From contig NZ_CP072934.1 of NCBI RefSeq assembly GCF_024453815.1, positions 62,001 through 126,000 on the forward strand: DNA of 64,000 nucleotides, in the 5' to 3' direction. The position numbers and the translations under genes are program-made. Positions 33,424 through 42,104 of the stretch are shown here, piece after piece. The stretch's first letter is position 1; the number at the start of each line of letters is the position of its first letter. The notes below the pieces were generated by a model. The model did no database searches. It saw only the letters and a list, made by a program, of their open reading frames with translations, and had not been told where the DNA came from. Source of the DNA: Corynebacterium pseudogenitalium. Lineage in GTDB: Bacteria > Actinomycetota > Actinomycetes > Mycobacteriales > Mycobacteriaceae.

Positions 33424-33464
33424 GGACACCACCCTACAGTACTGAGCTTTGCTCAATAGAAAGT

Positions 33465-34643
33465 GTGAGGAACTTGTCCACGTCAGACATTATCTGGTGG
33501 CACGTCTACCCGCTGGGCGCCACGGGCGCACCGATCCGCGAGGAGCACGACGAAGCGCCGCGCCTGCGGCAGCTCGAGCCCTGGTTGGACTACCTGATCG
33601 AGCTCGGCTGCAACGGGCTGCTGCTCGGCCCGATTTTCAAATCGGTGTCCCACGGCTATGACACGCTGGACCACTTCCAGATCGACCCCCGCCTGGGCAC
33701 CAACGAGGACTTCGACCACCTGATGGCCGCCTGCCGCGAGCGCGGCATCCACGTGATGCTCGATGGCGTGTTCAACCACGTCGCGCGCACCCACCCGCTG
33801 GTGGCGCAGGGCCTGGCCGGCGACACGGACTGGGAAGGCCACGGCGAGCTGGCCACCCTCCACCACGAGGACCCGCGCGTGGCGGACCTGGTCACCGACG
33901 TCATGTGCTACTGGCTCGAACGCGGCATCACGGGCTGGCGCCTGGACGTGGCGTACTCGGTGCCGCCGGAGTTCTGGCGCACCGTGCTGGCGCGCGTGCG
34001 CGAGCGCTTCCCGGACGCGCTCTTCCTGGGCGAGGTCATCCACGGCGACTACGCCGAGATCGCCGCGGCGGGCACCCTGGACACCGTCACTCAATACGAG
34101 CTGTGGAAGGCCCTGTGGTCCTCCATCAAGGACGTGAACTTCTGGGAGCTTGACCACGCGCTGGGCCGCCACCGCGACCTGTGCGAGCACATGGTGCCCA
34201 ACACGTTCGTCGGCAACCACGACGTGGACCGGATTGCTTCGAAGGTGGGGCAGGACGGCGCGCTTGTGGCCACGGCGCTGCTCATGGCGCTGCCCGGCAT
34301 GCCCAGCATCTACTACGGCGATGAGCAGGGCTTCGAGGGCCTGCGCGGGGAGGGGTTCGCCGCCGACGACCCCGTGCGCCCGCCGCTGCCAGCCAGCCCC
34401 GCGGAGCTTTCGAGTCTGGGGCAGTGGATCTTCGAGGAGCACAAGAAGCTCATCGCTTTTCGACGCCGCCACCGCTGGCTCGAAACCGCCACCCTCGAGG
34501 TGACCGACAAAACAAATGAGGCGATCACCGTGGCGCTCGAATCCGGTTCGGAGCGCGCGACGGTGACCGCCTGGCTCGACCCCGCGCCGGGCGTGCGCAT
34601 CACGTCCGGGGGCGAGACCTGCTACGAGTGGTCTGCTGTCTAA
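33465..34643 (+). CDS. GH13 alpha-amylase-family glycoside hydrolase
   Basis: This cytosolic enzyme of 392 residues has no signal peptide. The catalytic triad is complete: nucleophile Asp161 in GWRLDVAYS, acid/base Glu190 in FLGEVIHG and Asp253 in FVGNHDVDR, with the upstream DGVFNH motif. It should act on alpha-glucosidic bonds of small oligosaccharides or on sugar transfer. The start is uncertain: GTG at 33465 is chosen, with TTG at 33474 as alternative. It is smaller than most GH13 enzymes and lacks an obvious extra domain. Confidence 0.83.
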   Translation: MRNLSTSDIIWWHVYPLGATGAPIREEHDEAPRLRQLEPWLDYLIELGCNGLLLGPIFKSVSHGYDTLDHFQIDPRLGTNEDFDHLMAACRERGIHVMLDGVFNHVARTHPLVAQGLAGDTDWEGHGELATLHHEDPRVADLVTDVMCYWLERGITGWRLDVAYSVPPEFWRTVLARVRERFPDALFLGEVIHGDYAEIAAAGTLDTVTQYELWKALWSSIKDVNFWELDHALGRHRDLCEHMVPNTFVGNHDVDRIASKVGQDGALVATALLMALPGMPSIYYGDEQGFEGLRGEGFAADDPVRPPLPASPAELSSLGQWIFEEHKKLIAFRRRHRWLETATLEVTDKTNEAITVALESGSERATVTAWLDPAPGVRITSGGETCYEWSAV

Positions 34644-34656
34644 CCGCTAGAACGGC

Positions 34657-35184
34657 CTAGAACGGCAGGGAGGAACCCGGTGCGTACTTGGCCAGCAGCT
34701 CCCGGGCAATGACGGACAGGTCCGGCAGGCGCAGCGTGACCGCGCCCGCGACCGGCATGTCGAAGGTGGGCACGTTGGCGGGTGCCAGCGTGATCACAGG
34801 TGTGCCCTGCGGTGCGGGTGCGGGGGCCGGCTGGGCATTCTGCTGGGCAGGCTGCGCTGGCTGCGCGTTCTGCTGGGCAGGCTGCTGCTTATTTGCAGGC
34901 GCGCCCGTGGTGCCGCGCAGGCCGCAGCGGTTGGCGGCTTCCTCCACGCGGCCGAGCGCGGCCTGGATCTGCGGGCCGCGGCGGTCGAAGGCTGCGATGG
35001 TCTGGGCCTGGCGCTTCTTGGCGTTGAAGTCGGCGTCGTTGGTCCAGTAGCGGGATGCCTGATCGCAGGAGATCTGGCCTGCGGGAAGCTTTGCCAGGGC
35101 GTCGTCGATGGCGTCAGCGGAGGCCACGCCGGTAGAAACGGTGGCGGCCATGAGTGCGGTGAGTGCAGCTGTGCGAATTTTCAT
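34657..35184 (-). CDS. Secreted protein with PAQQNAQ repeats
   Basis: I do not recognise the family of this 175-residue protein. It has a clear signal peptide (TAALTALMAATVSTGVASA), then a compact domain with two cysteines (QISCDQA and NRCGL) that probably form a disulfide, and an Ala/Pro/Gln linker with PAQQNAQPA repeats. A C-terminal segment of about 40 residues (VITLAPANVPTFDMPVAGAVTLRLPDL) follows. It is likely exported to the envelope or medium. Confidence 0.72.
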   Translation of the reverse strand: MKIRTAALTALMAATVSTGVASADAIDDALAKLPAGQISCDQASRYWTNDADFNAKKRQAQTIAAFDRRGPQIQAALGRVEEAANRCGLRGTTGAPANKQQPAQQNAQPAQPAQQNAQPAPAPAPQGTPVITLAPANVPTFDMPVAGAVTLRLPDLSVIARELLAKYAPGSSLPF

Positions 35185-35225
35185 AGCCGCCAGTATGTCA
35201 CATCAGCCCCATCTGTCACACCCGG

Positions 35226-36545
35226 TTAGGCGTCGAGGAAGCGCCGAATCAGGCTGCGGTAGGCGTCCACGGTGAGGTGAACGTCCTCGATATCCACGTA
35301 TTCGTCGTGGCCATGCAGCAAATCCAGCACCTGACCCAGGTGACGCTCACGGGCGTGCATCGCAAATCCGTAGCCCACCCCGCCCTTGCGGCGCGCGAAG
35401 CGCAGGTCCGAGCCGCCGGCGGCGATAGTTGGGACCACCACGGCGTCGGGGAAGAACTCGGCGTAGGTCTCGCAGATCGCCTGATAGAGCGGCGAGTCGG
35501 TGGGGGAGATGGTGGCGTCCTCGGTGATGAGGTGCTGGATCTCCACCTCGCTGGCCAGGTCGCCGAGCGCCGTGCGCAGCTGCTCGTCGATCCACTCCTG
35601 GCTCTGGCCGGGCAGCGGGCGGATGTCCAGCTCCATGTAGGCCATGGACGGCAGTACGTTGATGGCCTCGCCCGCGCGCAGCACCGTCGGTGCGATGCTC
35701 AGGTGGCTCATGGCGTGCGAGTAGCGCGCCAGGTCGCCGAGCGCCTCGTAGCCTTCGCCGCGCAGCAGGGCGGCCTCGGTCTCGGGGTCGAATTTCCAGG
35801 CGCGGATGTAGTCCGGCCACGGCTGCTCGGTGGTCACGGAGGGCTGCACCGACGCGATACGGCGAGCAACCTCACCAATCTTGGTGACGGCCATGTCGCG
35901 GTCGTGCGGGGCGGAGCCGTGGCCGGCGTCCCCGCGCACCACGAGGCGGCGCTGGGCCGCGCCCTTCTCACCAATCACCACGACGATCGCGTCCGAGCCG
36001 TCGCGCACCGGCAGGTGGGAGCCGCCCTCCTCGGAGAGGCAGTTCTTCCAGCTGAACGGCTCCGGGTCGAGCTGCGAGAGGTAGCCGGCGCCGAGCCCGC
36101 CGCGCGCCTCCTCGTCCGCCACGCCCACGAAAGTCAGTGTGCCGCGCGGGCGTTTGCCGCTCAGGGCCACGTCGCGGGTGGCGGCGGCCATCGCGGCGGT
36201 GATGTACAGCATGTCGGTGGCGCCGCGGCCGTAGAGTCGGCCGTCGATAATTTCGGCGCCGAAGGGGTCGTGCGTCCACTGCTCCTTATCGACGGGCACT
36301 ACGTCCGTGTGGCCGAGCAGCGTGAGGGGCTCCGCGGAGGGGTCGGTACCCTCGATGGTAAACGCGATAGACACCCTCCCATCTGTGGGTTCATACTTTT
36401 GGATGCGCACGGGAGCGCCGTCGAAAAACGATTCGAGCGTGGCCGCGTTGCGGTATTCTCCCCCCGAAGTTGGGGTAAGGTCGTTGACACACGTATTTTG
36501 GATAAGGGTTCGTAAGAGATCCACTGTTGCGCTATGTAGGTTCAT
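35226..36545 (-). CDS. M20-family metallopeptidase (dipeptidase/deacylase)
   Basis: This 439-residue zinc enzyme shows the M20 motifs LLGHTDVVPVD, LYGRGATDM and VADEEARGGLG with the catalytic Glu, plus a dimerisation (lid) domain in the middle. Members remove the N-terminal residue of dipeptides or N-acyl groups. Two starts are possible: the ATG at 36545 lies 7 nt after a TAATAT -10 box, which suits a leaderless mRNA, while the ATG at 36554 overlaps that box. A much longer in-frame extension runs antisense through the neighbouring regulator gene and is not real. It is divergent from the TetR pair. Confidence 0.87.
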   Translation of the reverse strand: MNLHSATVDLLRTLIQNTCVNDLTPTSGGEYRNAATLESFFDGAPVRIQKYEPTDGRVSIAFTIEGTDPSAEPLTLLGHTDVVPVDKEQWTHDPFGAEIIDGRLYGRGATDMLYITAAMAAATRDVALSGKRPRGTLTFVGVADEEARGGLGAGYLSQLDPEPFSWKNCLSEEGGSHLPVRDGSDAIVVVIGEKGAAQRRLVVRGDAGHGSAPHDRDMAVTKIGEVARRIASVQPSVTTEQPWPDYIRAWKFDPETEAALLRGEGYEALGDLARYSHAMSHLSIAPTVLRAGEAINVLPSMAYMELDIRPLPGQSQEWIDEQLRTALGDLASEVEIQHLITEDATISPTDSPLYQAICETYAEFFPDAVVVPTIAAGGSDLRFARRKGGVGYGFAMHARERHLGQVLDLLHGHDEYVDIEDVHLTVDAYRSLIRRFLDA

Positions 36546-36596
36546 GTCTGGCATATTAGGTGCTTTTGTGGGCATCCAGAGAGGAGTTGGTGTCGT

Positions 36597-37184
36597 ATGG
36601 CTCGAAGAGAACTCAGCCAGGACCCCCGCGCTGTGAAAACGCGGAACGCGATCATCAAGACAACTACCGAGTTGTTGAATGAGCACCGGGTTGAGGACAT
36701 CACGGTGTCCCAGATTGTGAACGCGGCAGGGATGAGCCGCCAGGTTTTCTACGAGCACTTCAAGGACCGCGACGCCGCCGTCAAGGCAGCAATCCAGCGC
36801 GCGCTGGCCCCGGCGGTGAACGATTACATCGAGACGTATAAGAAGACCGGCGAGATGCCTCCTGCGCTGGAGGCGCTGTTCTCGCAGCTCGCCGAGGTTC
36901 GTTGCCTCTTGAGCCACGTGATTAACGGCCCGGCCCACGCCACGCTGATGGCTTGCTTTACAACGCCCGAGATGCCAATGCTGCACGACATGGTGACGGC
37001 GATGCGCGCCGAGGTCGTCCCGATGACCGACGAGGAAGCTGCCGACGTGGCTTCTTACCTGTGCTCCGGCGCGTTTTCGATCTTTATGAAGTCGGCGACT
37101 GAGTCCGAGAATTACGAGGAAGCCGTCAAACGCGCAATGAGCGTGTTCGGAGTGTTCGGTAGGGCAATGAGCTTGCCTCAGTGA
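36597..37184 (+). CDS. TetR-family regulator, tandem paralogue 1
   Basis: This 195-residue regulator has an N-terminal HTH (IIKTTTELLNEHRVEDITVSQIVNAAGMSRQVFYEHFKDRDA). It starts MARRELSQDPRAVKTR, nearly the same as its downstream neighbour, which points to tandem duplication. A GAGAGGAG sequence precedes the ATG. The C-terminal ligand domain gives no hint about the effector. It is divergent from the M20 peptidase gene with about 50 bp between starts. Confidence 0.86.
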   Translation: MARRELSQDPRAVKTRNAIIKTTTELLNEHRVEDITVSQIVNAAGMSRQVFYEHFKDRDAAVKAAIQRALAPAVNDYIETYKKTGEMPPALEALFSQLAEVRCLLSHVINGPAHATLMACFTTPEMPMLHDMVTAMRAEVVPMTDEEAADVASYLCSGAFSIFMKSATESENYEEAVKRAMSVFGVFGRAMSLPQ

Positions 37185-37198
37185 GGTATCCTGCATTC

Positions 37199-37822
37199 AT
37201 GACACCACGTGAACTTAGTATGGACCCGCGCGCGGTTCGTACGCGCACGGCGTTACTGAACGCAACGAAGGAACTGCTGCTCCATTACCGGGTGGATGAG
37301 CTTTCGTTGTCCCAGATTGTGAAGTACGCGCAGGTCAGCCGCCAGGCCTGCTACGAGCACTTTCACGACAAGGACGCGCTCATCCTGGCTGCGGGGTGCG
37401 ACATTTGCCTCCCTGCCTACGAGTCTTTCGTCAATGACATCGTGATCGACGAAACGTACCCGGACCAGGTGGCGCGGCTGGTGAAGCACCTCGAGCGCTA
37501 CGACAAGGCGGTCAAGCATCTGATCAACTCCTCGGTGCACGGCCATCTCAACGACAAGATCTGCAACATTCTGGCGGACGCCTACCTGAAGAAGATCTAC
37601 ACCCAGATCGAGTCAGGCGAAGAAATTGCTCTGACGGAGGAAACGCTGCGCGACACGGCCCGCTTCATGGCTGCCGGAACACAGGACATCCTGATCGACG
37701 GCATGCTGCGCGACCGCGAGCATGAAGAAACCGCGCAACGCGTAGAAAACGTTCGCGCGGCATTAGATCTCGTGATCGGCGCGCTGCGCGCCACCAGTGG
37801 TGGGGCAGCGGACGAGCAGTAG
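37199..37822 (+). CDS. TetR-family regulator, tandem paralogue 2
   Basis: This 207-residue regulator has the HTH LLNATKELLLHYRVDELSLSQIVKYAQVSRQACYEHFHDKDA. Its N-terminus TPRELSMDPRAVRTR mirrors paralogue 1, but the ligand domain has diverged. I chose the ATG at 37199, 6 nt after a TATCCT box, over a GTG at 37181 that overlaps the upstream stop. It may therefore have its own leaderless promoter. Confidence 0.86.
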   Translation: MTPRELSMDPRAVRTRTALLNATKELLLHYRVDELSLSQIVKYAQVSRQACYEHFHDKDALILAAGCDICLPAYESFVNDIVIDETYPDQVARLVKHLERYDKAVKHLINSSVHGHLNDKICNILADAYLKKIYTQIESGEEIALTEETLRDTARFMAAGTQDILIDGMLRDREHEETAQRVENVRAALDLVIGALRATSGGAADEQ

Positions 37823-37827
37823 CATCG

Positions 37828-39120
37828 CTATCCTCGCTGGGGAGCTGGGGCGCCGTCTTCTGCGGCGTCCCAAATTTTTTCGTCCAGGATGCCTTCGCGC
37901 TTCGCCACGATGGCGGCGACGACGGCCTGGCCGGTGACGTTGACGGCGGTACGTCCCATGTCGATGATCGGCTCGATGGCCAGCAGCAGGCCCACGCCAG
38001 CCAGCGGAAGGCCCAGGGTGGACAGCGTCAGCGTGAGCATGACGGTCGCGCCGGTGGTGCCCGCGGTCGCCGCGGAGCCGAGCACGGCCACGATCACGAT
38101 GAGCAGGTAGTCCGTCGCGCCCAGGTCGAGGCCGTAGAACTGCGCGACGAACAGGGCCGCGATCGCCGGGTAGATGGAGGCGCAGCCGTCCATCTTTGTG
38201 GTCGCGCCGAGCGGCATGGCGAAGGCCGCGTACTCGCGCGGCACGCCCATCGACTCCTCGACGGTGCGCTGGTTCACCGGCATCACGCCCATGGAGGAGC
38301 GGGTGACGAAGCCGAGGGTGGTCACCGGCCACACGCGGCGGAAGAAGCCACCGACCGGCACCTTATTGACGGCCAGTACCGCCGGGTACAGCACGAAGAT
38401 CACGAGCGCGAGGCCCACGTAGATCGCCAGCACGAACTGGCCGAGATTGCCCAGAGCCTCCCAACCGTAGGTGGCCACGGCCTTACCGATGAGCGCCGCC
38501 GAACCGATTGGGGCAAGGCGGATGATCCACCACAGCACCACCTGGATGACCTCCAGGAAAGAGGCGGAGAACTGCAGGAACGGCTCCGCGGCCTTGCCCG
38601 CCTTGATGGCGGCCACGCCGATGAGCAGAGAGATCACCAGGATCTGCAGCACGTTGAAGTTCACCGAGGCGCTCGTCTCCGAGACCTTGACACCAAGCCC
38701 GAAGAAGTTCGACGGGATGACGGTGTTCAGGAAGCCGAGCCAGGAGCCGGAGCCGCTTGGTTCGGCGGCGGAGGAGGCGTCGACAGACGAGTTCGCGCCG
38801 GGCTGCATGACGGTGCCGACGATGATGCCGATGATCACCGAGAAGAACGCGGTGATGGCGAACCACAGCAGGGTCTGCCAGGCAAGGCGCGCGGCGTTGG
38901 TGACCTTGCGCAGGTTCGCGATAGAGGTGACCACCGCGGTGAACACGAGTGGCGGGATGAGTAGCTTCAGCAGCTGCACATAGGCGCTGCCGACCCAGCT
39001 GAGCGTCTCGCTGAGCCAGGTGATGTCGTTGGCCGCGGCGATGAGCCCGAGGATGAGGCCGATGATCAGGCCGGCGATCACTTGGGCGCCGAACCCGGTC
39101 ATCCACTTTGGAAGGTGCAT
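37828..39120 (-). CDS. Dicarboxylate/amino acid:cation symporter (DAACS family)
   Basis: This 430-residue transporter belongs to the glutamate/dicarboxylate symporter family (GltP/DctA/SstT). It has the re-entrant hairpin segment FVTRSSMGVMPV, the substrate-site region AMPLGATTKMDGCA and the C-terminal IEPIIDMGRTAVNVTGQAV motif with the conserved DMxRTxxN. It imports glutamate, aspartate or C4 acids with Na+ or H+. It starts 84 bp downstream of the ROK regulator gene in the same direction; an inverted repeat lies between. Confidence 0.9.
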   Translation of the reverse strand: MHLPKWMTGFGAQVIAGLIIGLILGLIAAANDITWLSETLSWVGSAYVQLLKLLIPPLVFTAVVTSIANLRKVTNAARLAWQTLLWFAITAFFSVIIGIIVGTVMQPGANSSVDASSAAEPSGSGSWLGFLNTVIPSNFFGLGVKVSETSASVNFNVLQILVISLLIGVAAIKAGKAAEPFLQFSASFLEVIQVVLWWIIRLAPIGSAALIGKAVATYGWEALGNLGQFVLAIYVGLALVIFVLYPAVLAVNKVPVGGFFRRVWPVTTLGFVTRSSMGVMPVNQRTVEESMGVPREYAAFAMPLGATTKMDGCASIYPAIAALFVAQFYGLDLGATDYLLIVIVAVLGSAATAGTTGATVMLTLTLSTLGLPLAGVGLLLAIEPIIDMGRTAVNVTGQAVVAAIVAKREGILDEKIWDAAEDGAPAPQRG

Positions 39121-39130
39121 GAAGCTCTCC

Positions 39131-39182
39131 AGGTGTAGATTTATAGACTAATCGGTATTAAACGAAGCTAAATTCTACACCT
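39131..39182. promoter_or_regulatory. Long inverted repeat before the DAACS transporter
   Basis: AGGTGTAGA (39131-39139) and TCTACACCT (39174-39182) are exact complements separated by 34 bp of AT-rich sequence. This spacing suits two repressor sites or a looped operator, possibly for the adjacent ROK protein. Confidence 0.5.
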
Positions 39183-39204
39183 ATCCTCTAGAAACGCGTC
39201 AAAT

Positions 39205-40275
39205 CTAAACTAGACAGAGCGGTTCACGTAGCACTTTATCCAGTGCAACCGCGCGCGCGATGTCCCGCACGATCTCGCGGTGCGAAGGGATCATGCGCAG
39301 CTTCGGGGCGCGCTCGGCCTCGCTGACCACCGTGCGCGCGAACGTGGCGGGCGCCTGCGGGTCGTCGATGAAGGCGCTGCCGGCGACGACGACGGTGCTG
39401 GGGGTGTGGGCGTCGGCAAGCGTGGCCACGAGTGAGCCGAGGCCGCGTGCGCGCTGGTCGAGCGCCTGGCGCGTGGCCGACTGCTGCTCCGCGAGCGCGA
39501 CGACCTCCTGCAGTGACTGTACTGCCGACTGTCCGATGGCGTTGAGGAGCCCCTGCGTGGTCAGGTGATCGCTGGCGACGTCGATGGCCATCACGCCGGT
39601 CGGGGTGGACATTGCGCAGGCCAGCGAGTCATCGGCGAACAGCGCCATCACCGGCGGGGTGTCGATGTCCAGGCTCGACTGCATCTCCGAGCCGACGATC
39701 GCCTGGCTGATGGAGACGACCTCGACGGGCACGCCGAACTGCTCCCGCATCTGCTGGCGGATCGGCACCCCGTGCCAGCCGAGGTTTGCCGCGGTGACCT
39801 CGCCGTCCTCGTTGACGGTGCCCGAGGTAGTCACGCCGACGGTTGCGAGCGGGCGGCCCATCCCGGCGCTGAGGCGGTGTAGCCCGGCCATGATGTGCTG
39901 CACGAAGTCATCCGGACTCATGTGTGCGACGGGGATGTCCACATCGATGCTGCGCAGGGTGCGCCCCTTGAGGTCGAACAGCGCGATGTAGGTGCTCAAG
40001 GTGCCGACGGCCACCCCGGCGTACAGCGAGTTCGGTTCCCCGAGCTCGAGCGGCATGGTGGGCCTGCCCCGGCCGGTGGACTCGGACAGGTCGCCGCGTT
40101 CCACGATGTAGCCGGAGTTTGCCAGCGCGGTGACGGCGCGGGTGATGGTGGGCTGCGAGAGGCCGGTGGCTGCGATCAGGTCTCGTCGCACGCACTGTTC
40201 CTGCAGGCGAATGAGGTGCAGGCACTTGGCGGCGGGGGTTGTTGGGTGATGGAACGCTGTCCGTGTCGCAGGCAT
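39205..40275 (-). CDS. ROK-family transcriptional regulator (NagC/XylR-like)
   Basis: This 356-residue protein has an N-terminal winged helix (CVRRDLIAATGLSQPTITRAVTALANSGYIVERG) and a C-terminal ROK domain. The ROK part contains VGVTTSGTVNEDGEV but I do not see the usual zinc-binding cysteine cluster or an intact ATP-binding motif, so it is probably a sugar-responsive or degenerate regulator rather than a kinase. It sits upstream of the DAACS transporter. The stop is 84 bp before that gene's start, so both could share a transcript. Confidence 0.82.
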   Translation of the reverse strand: MPATRTAFHHPTTPAAKCLHLIRLQEQCVRRDLIAATGLSQPTITRAVTALANSGYIVERGDLSESTGRGRPTMPLELGEPNSLYAGVAVGTLSTYIALFDLKGRTLRSIDVDIPVAHMSPDDFVQHIMAGLHRLSAGMGRPLATVGVTTSGTVNEDGEVTAANLGWHGVPIRQQMREQFGVPVEVVSISQAIVGSEMQSSLDIDTPPVMALFADDSLACAMSTPTGVMAIDVASDHLTTQGLLNAIGQSAVQSLQEVVALAEQQSATRQALDQRARGLGSLVATLADAHTPSTVVVAGSAFIDDPQAPATFARTVVSEAERAPKLRMIPSHREIVRDIARAVALDKVLREPLCLV

Positions 40276-40408
40276 GTGAATATATGTACCGGTAGTAGAC
40301 CGCTTTGTCCAGTTATCGAGCTAGAGTGGGCCGTCTCGGTAGACAATGCGGTTTGTATGGGGTGTAGAGGTGCACATTCAGCGTGTCCCTCGGTTACACT
40401 GCCTACCC

Positions 40409-42100
40409 ATGACCAATCCTTTGCTTGAGGAGCACGCATCCCAGTCAGAACGCGAGCCTTCGCTACTCGACGCCACCTGCGAAGACTTTCTCTACGACCT
40501 CGCCGAGCTGATCCCTACCCTGGCAACGGAGATCGGCCTCGAAGGCCACGACTGCGACCTGCAGGACTTCAGCCCCGAGTACTACGGCGAAGTCGCCGAC
40601 CGCATCCGTGACGTCGTCGCCGACGTCGACGCGCTCAACGACTCCACGGACGCCTCCGACGACGAAGACGACTTCGACGACGTCGACAATCTCACCGCTT
40701 CGCTGCTGCGCGACCGGATGGCATTCAAGTTGGAGCTGCACCACCAGGGCGAGGACCTGCGCCAGCTCAACAACATCGATTCGCCGGTGCAGACCATCCG
40801 CGACTCCTTCGCGCTGATGCCGAAGGTGAGCAAGGAGGACTTCGAACACATTGAGGCGCGCCTGTCCAAGGTGCCGGCGGCGCTCGCGGGCTATCGCGCG
40901 TCGCTTTCGGAGGCGGCGTCGGCAGGCAATGTGCCTGCGTACCGCCAGATCGAAGCCGTGATCAAGCAGTGCGGCGACCTCACCGACGACGACAGCGTCT
41001 TCGACCAGCTGGGTCTGCCGGAGGACTCGGCCGTCGTCGAAAAGGCGAAGGCTGCATTCGACGAGATGGCCACCTGGCTGTCCACCGAGCTCGCGCCACA
41101 CGGCCGCCACGACGACGCCGTCGGCCGCGACCGCTACGAACTCTTCTCCGAGTTCTTCTTGGGCCGCGGCATCAACCTCGACGAGGCCTACACCTGGGCC
41201 AAGGAGCAGCTGAAGGAAACCGTCGCTGAGCAGCGCGCGCTCGCGCAGAAGCTCTACGGCCCGGACGCCACCATCCTGGGTGCGTACAAGCGTCTCAACG
41301 AGGAGGAGCGCTACACCCTGCGCGGCACCGACGCCCTGCTGGAGTGGATGAACTCCGTCAACGAGCAGGTCATGCGGGACCTCGACGGCGTTGACGTCAC
41401 CATCCCGGAGGGCCTGCACAAGGTAGAGTGCGCGATTGACCACGCCGGTTCCGGCGGCATCTTCTACACCCCGCCGTCCGACGACCTGATCCGCCCCGGC
41501 ACCATGTGGTGGTCAGTGCCGGAGGGCCAGGAAGTGTTCCACACCTGGCAGGAGCTCACCACCGTCTTCCACGAGGGTATCCCGGGCCACCACCTGCAGA
41601 TCGGCACCGCGCTCATGCAGCGCAACGACCTCAACCTGTGGCGTCGCACCGCGTGCTGGAACTCCGCACACGGCGAGGGCTGGGCGCTCTACGCCGAGGA
41701 GCTCATGGGGGAGCACGGCCACTTCGACGACCCAGGCTTCCGCATGGGGCTTCTCGACGCCCGCCGGCTCCGCCTCGCCCGCGTCATGATCGACATCGGC
41801 GTCCACCTCAAGAAGGCCACCCCGGACGGCACCGGCGTGTGGGACGCCGCCTACGCCAAGGCGTTCCTGCGCGACAACTCCGCCATGCCAGAGTCCCACA
41901 TCGCCTTCGAACTGGACCGCTACCTGGGCTGGCCGGGCCAGGCGCCGAGCTACGCCATCGGCTACCGCGACTGGTGCTCACTGCGCGACAGCGCCCTGGA
42001 GCAGGGCATGACGCTGCGCCAGTTCCACGACAAGGCGCTCAAGTTCGGGTCGATGCCGATGGACATGCTGGCCCACGAGGTGCTCAACCACCACGACTAG
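40409..42100 (+). CDS. DUF885-family putative metallohydrolase
   Basis: This 563-residue protein belongs to the DUF885 family of predicted zinc peptidases. The signature FHEGIPGHHLQIG (HExxxxHH type) is present, with RTACWNSAHGEGWALYAEELMGE and the C-terminal GQAPSYAIGYRDW also typical. No signal peptide is seen, so it is probably cytosolic. The ATG at 40409 lies 8 nt after TACACT and has no ribosome binding site. Upstream in-frame codons to 40346 are rejected on that basis. Confidence 0.85.
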   Translation: MTNPLLEEHASQSEREPSLLDATCEDFLYDLAELIPTLATEIGLEGHDCDLQDFSPEYYGEVADRIRDVVADVDALNDSTDASDDEDDFDDVDNLTASLLRDRMAFKLELHHQGEDLRQLNNIDSPVQTIRDSFALMPKVSKEDFEHIEARLSKVPAALAGYRASLSEAASAGNVPAYRQIEAVIKQCGDLTDDDSVFDQLGLPEDSAVVEKAKAAFDEMATWLSTELAPHGRHDDAVGRDRYELFSEFFLGRGINLDEAYTWAKEQLKETVAEQRALAQKLYGPDATILGAYKRLNEEERYTLRGTDALLEWMNSVNEQVMRDLDGVDVTIPEGLHKVECAIDHAGSGGIFYTPPSDDLIRPGTMWWSVPEGQEVFHTWQELTTVFHEGIPGHHLQIGTALMQRNDLNLWRRTACWNSAHGEGWALYAEELMGEHGHFDDPGFRMGLLDARRLRLARVMIDIGVHLKKATPDGTGVWDAAYAKAFLRDNSAMPESHIAFELDRYLGWPGQAPSYAIGYRDWCSLRDSALEQGMTLRQFHDKALKFGSMPMDMLAHEVLNHHD

Positions 42101-42104
42101 CCTG

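Noticed and set aside
36546..37196. N-terminal extension of the M20 peptidase frame to 656 residues
   Set aside because: The extension is antisense to the first TetR gene and lacks peptidase homology; a better start lies at 36545.
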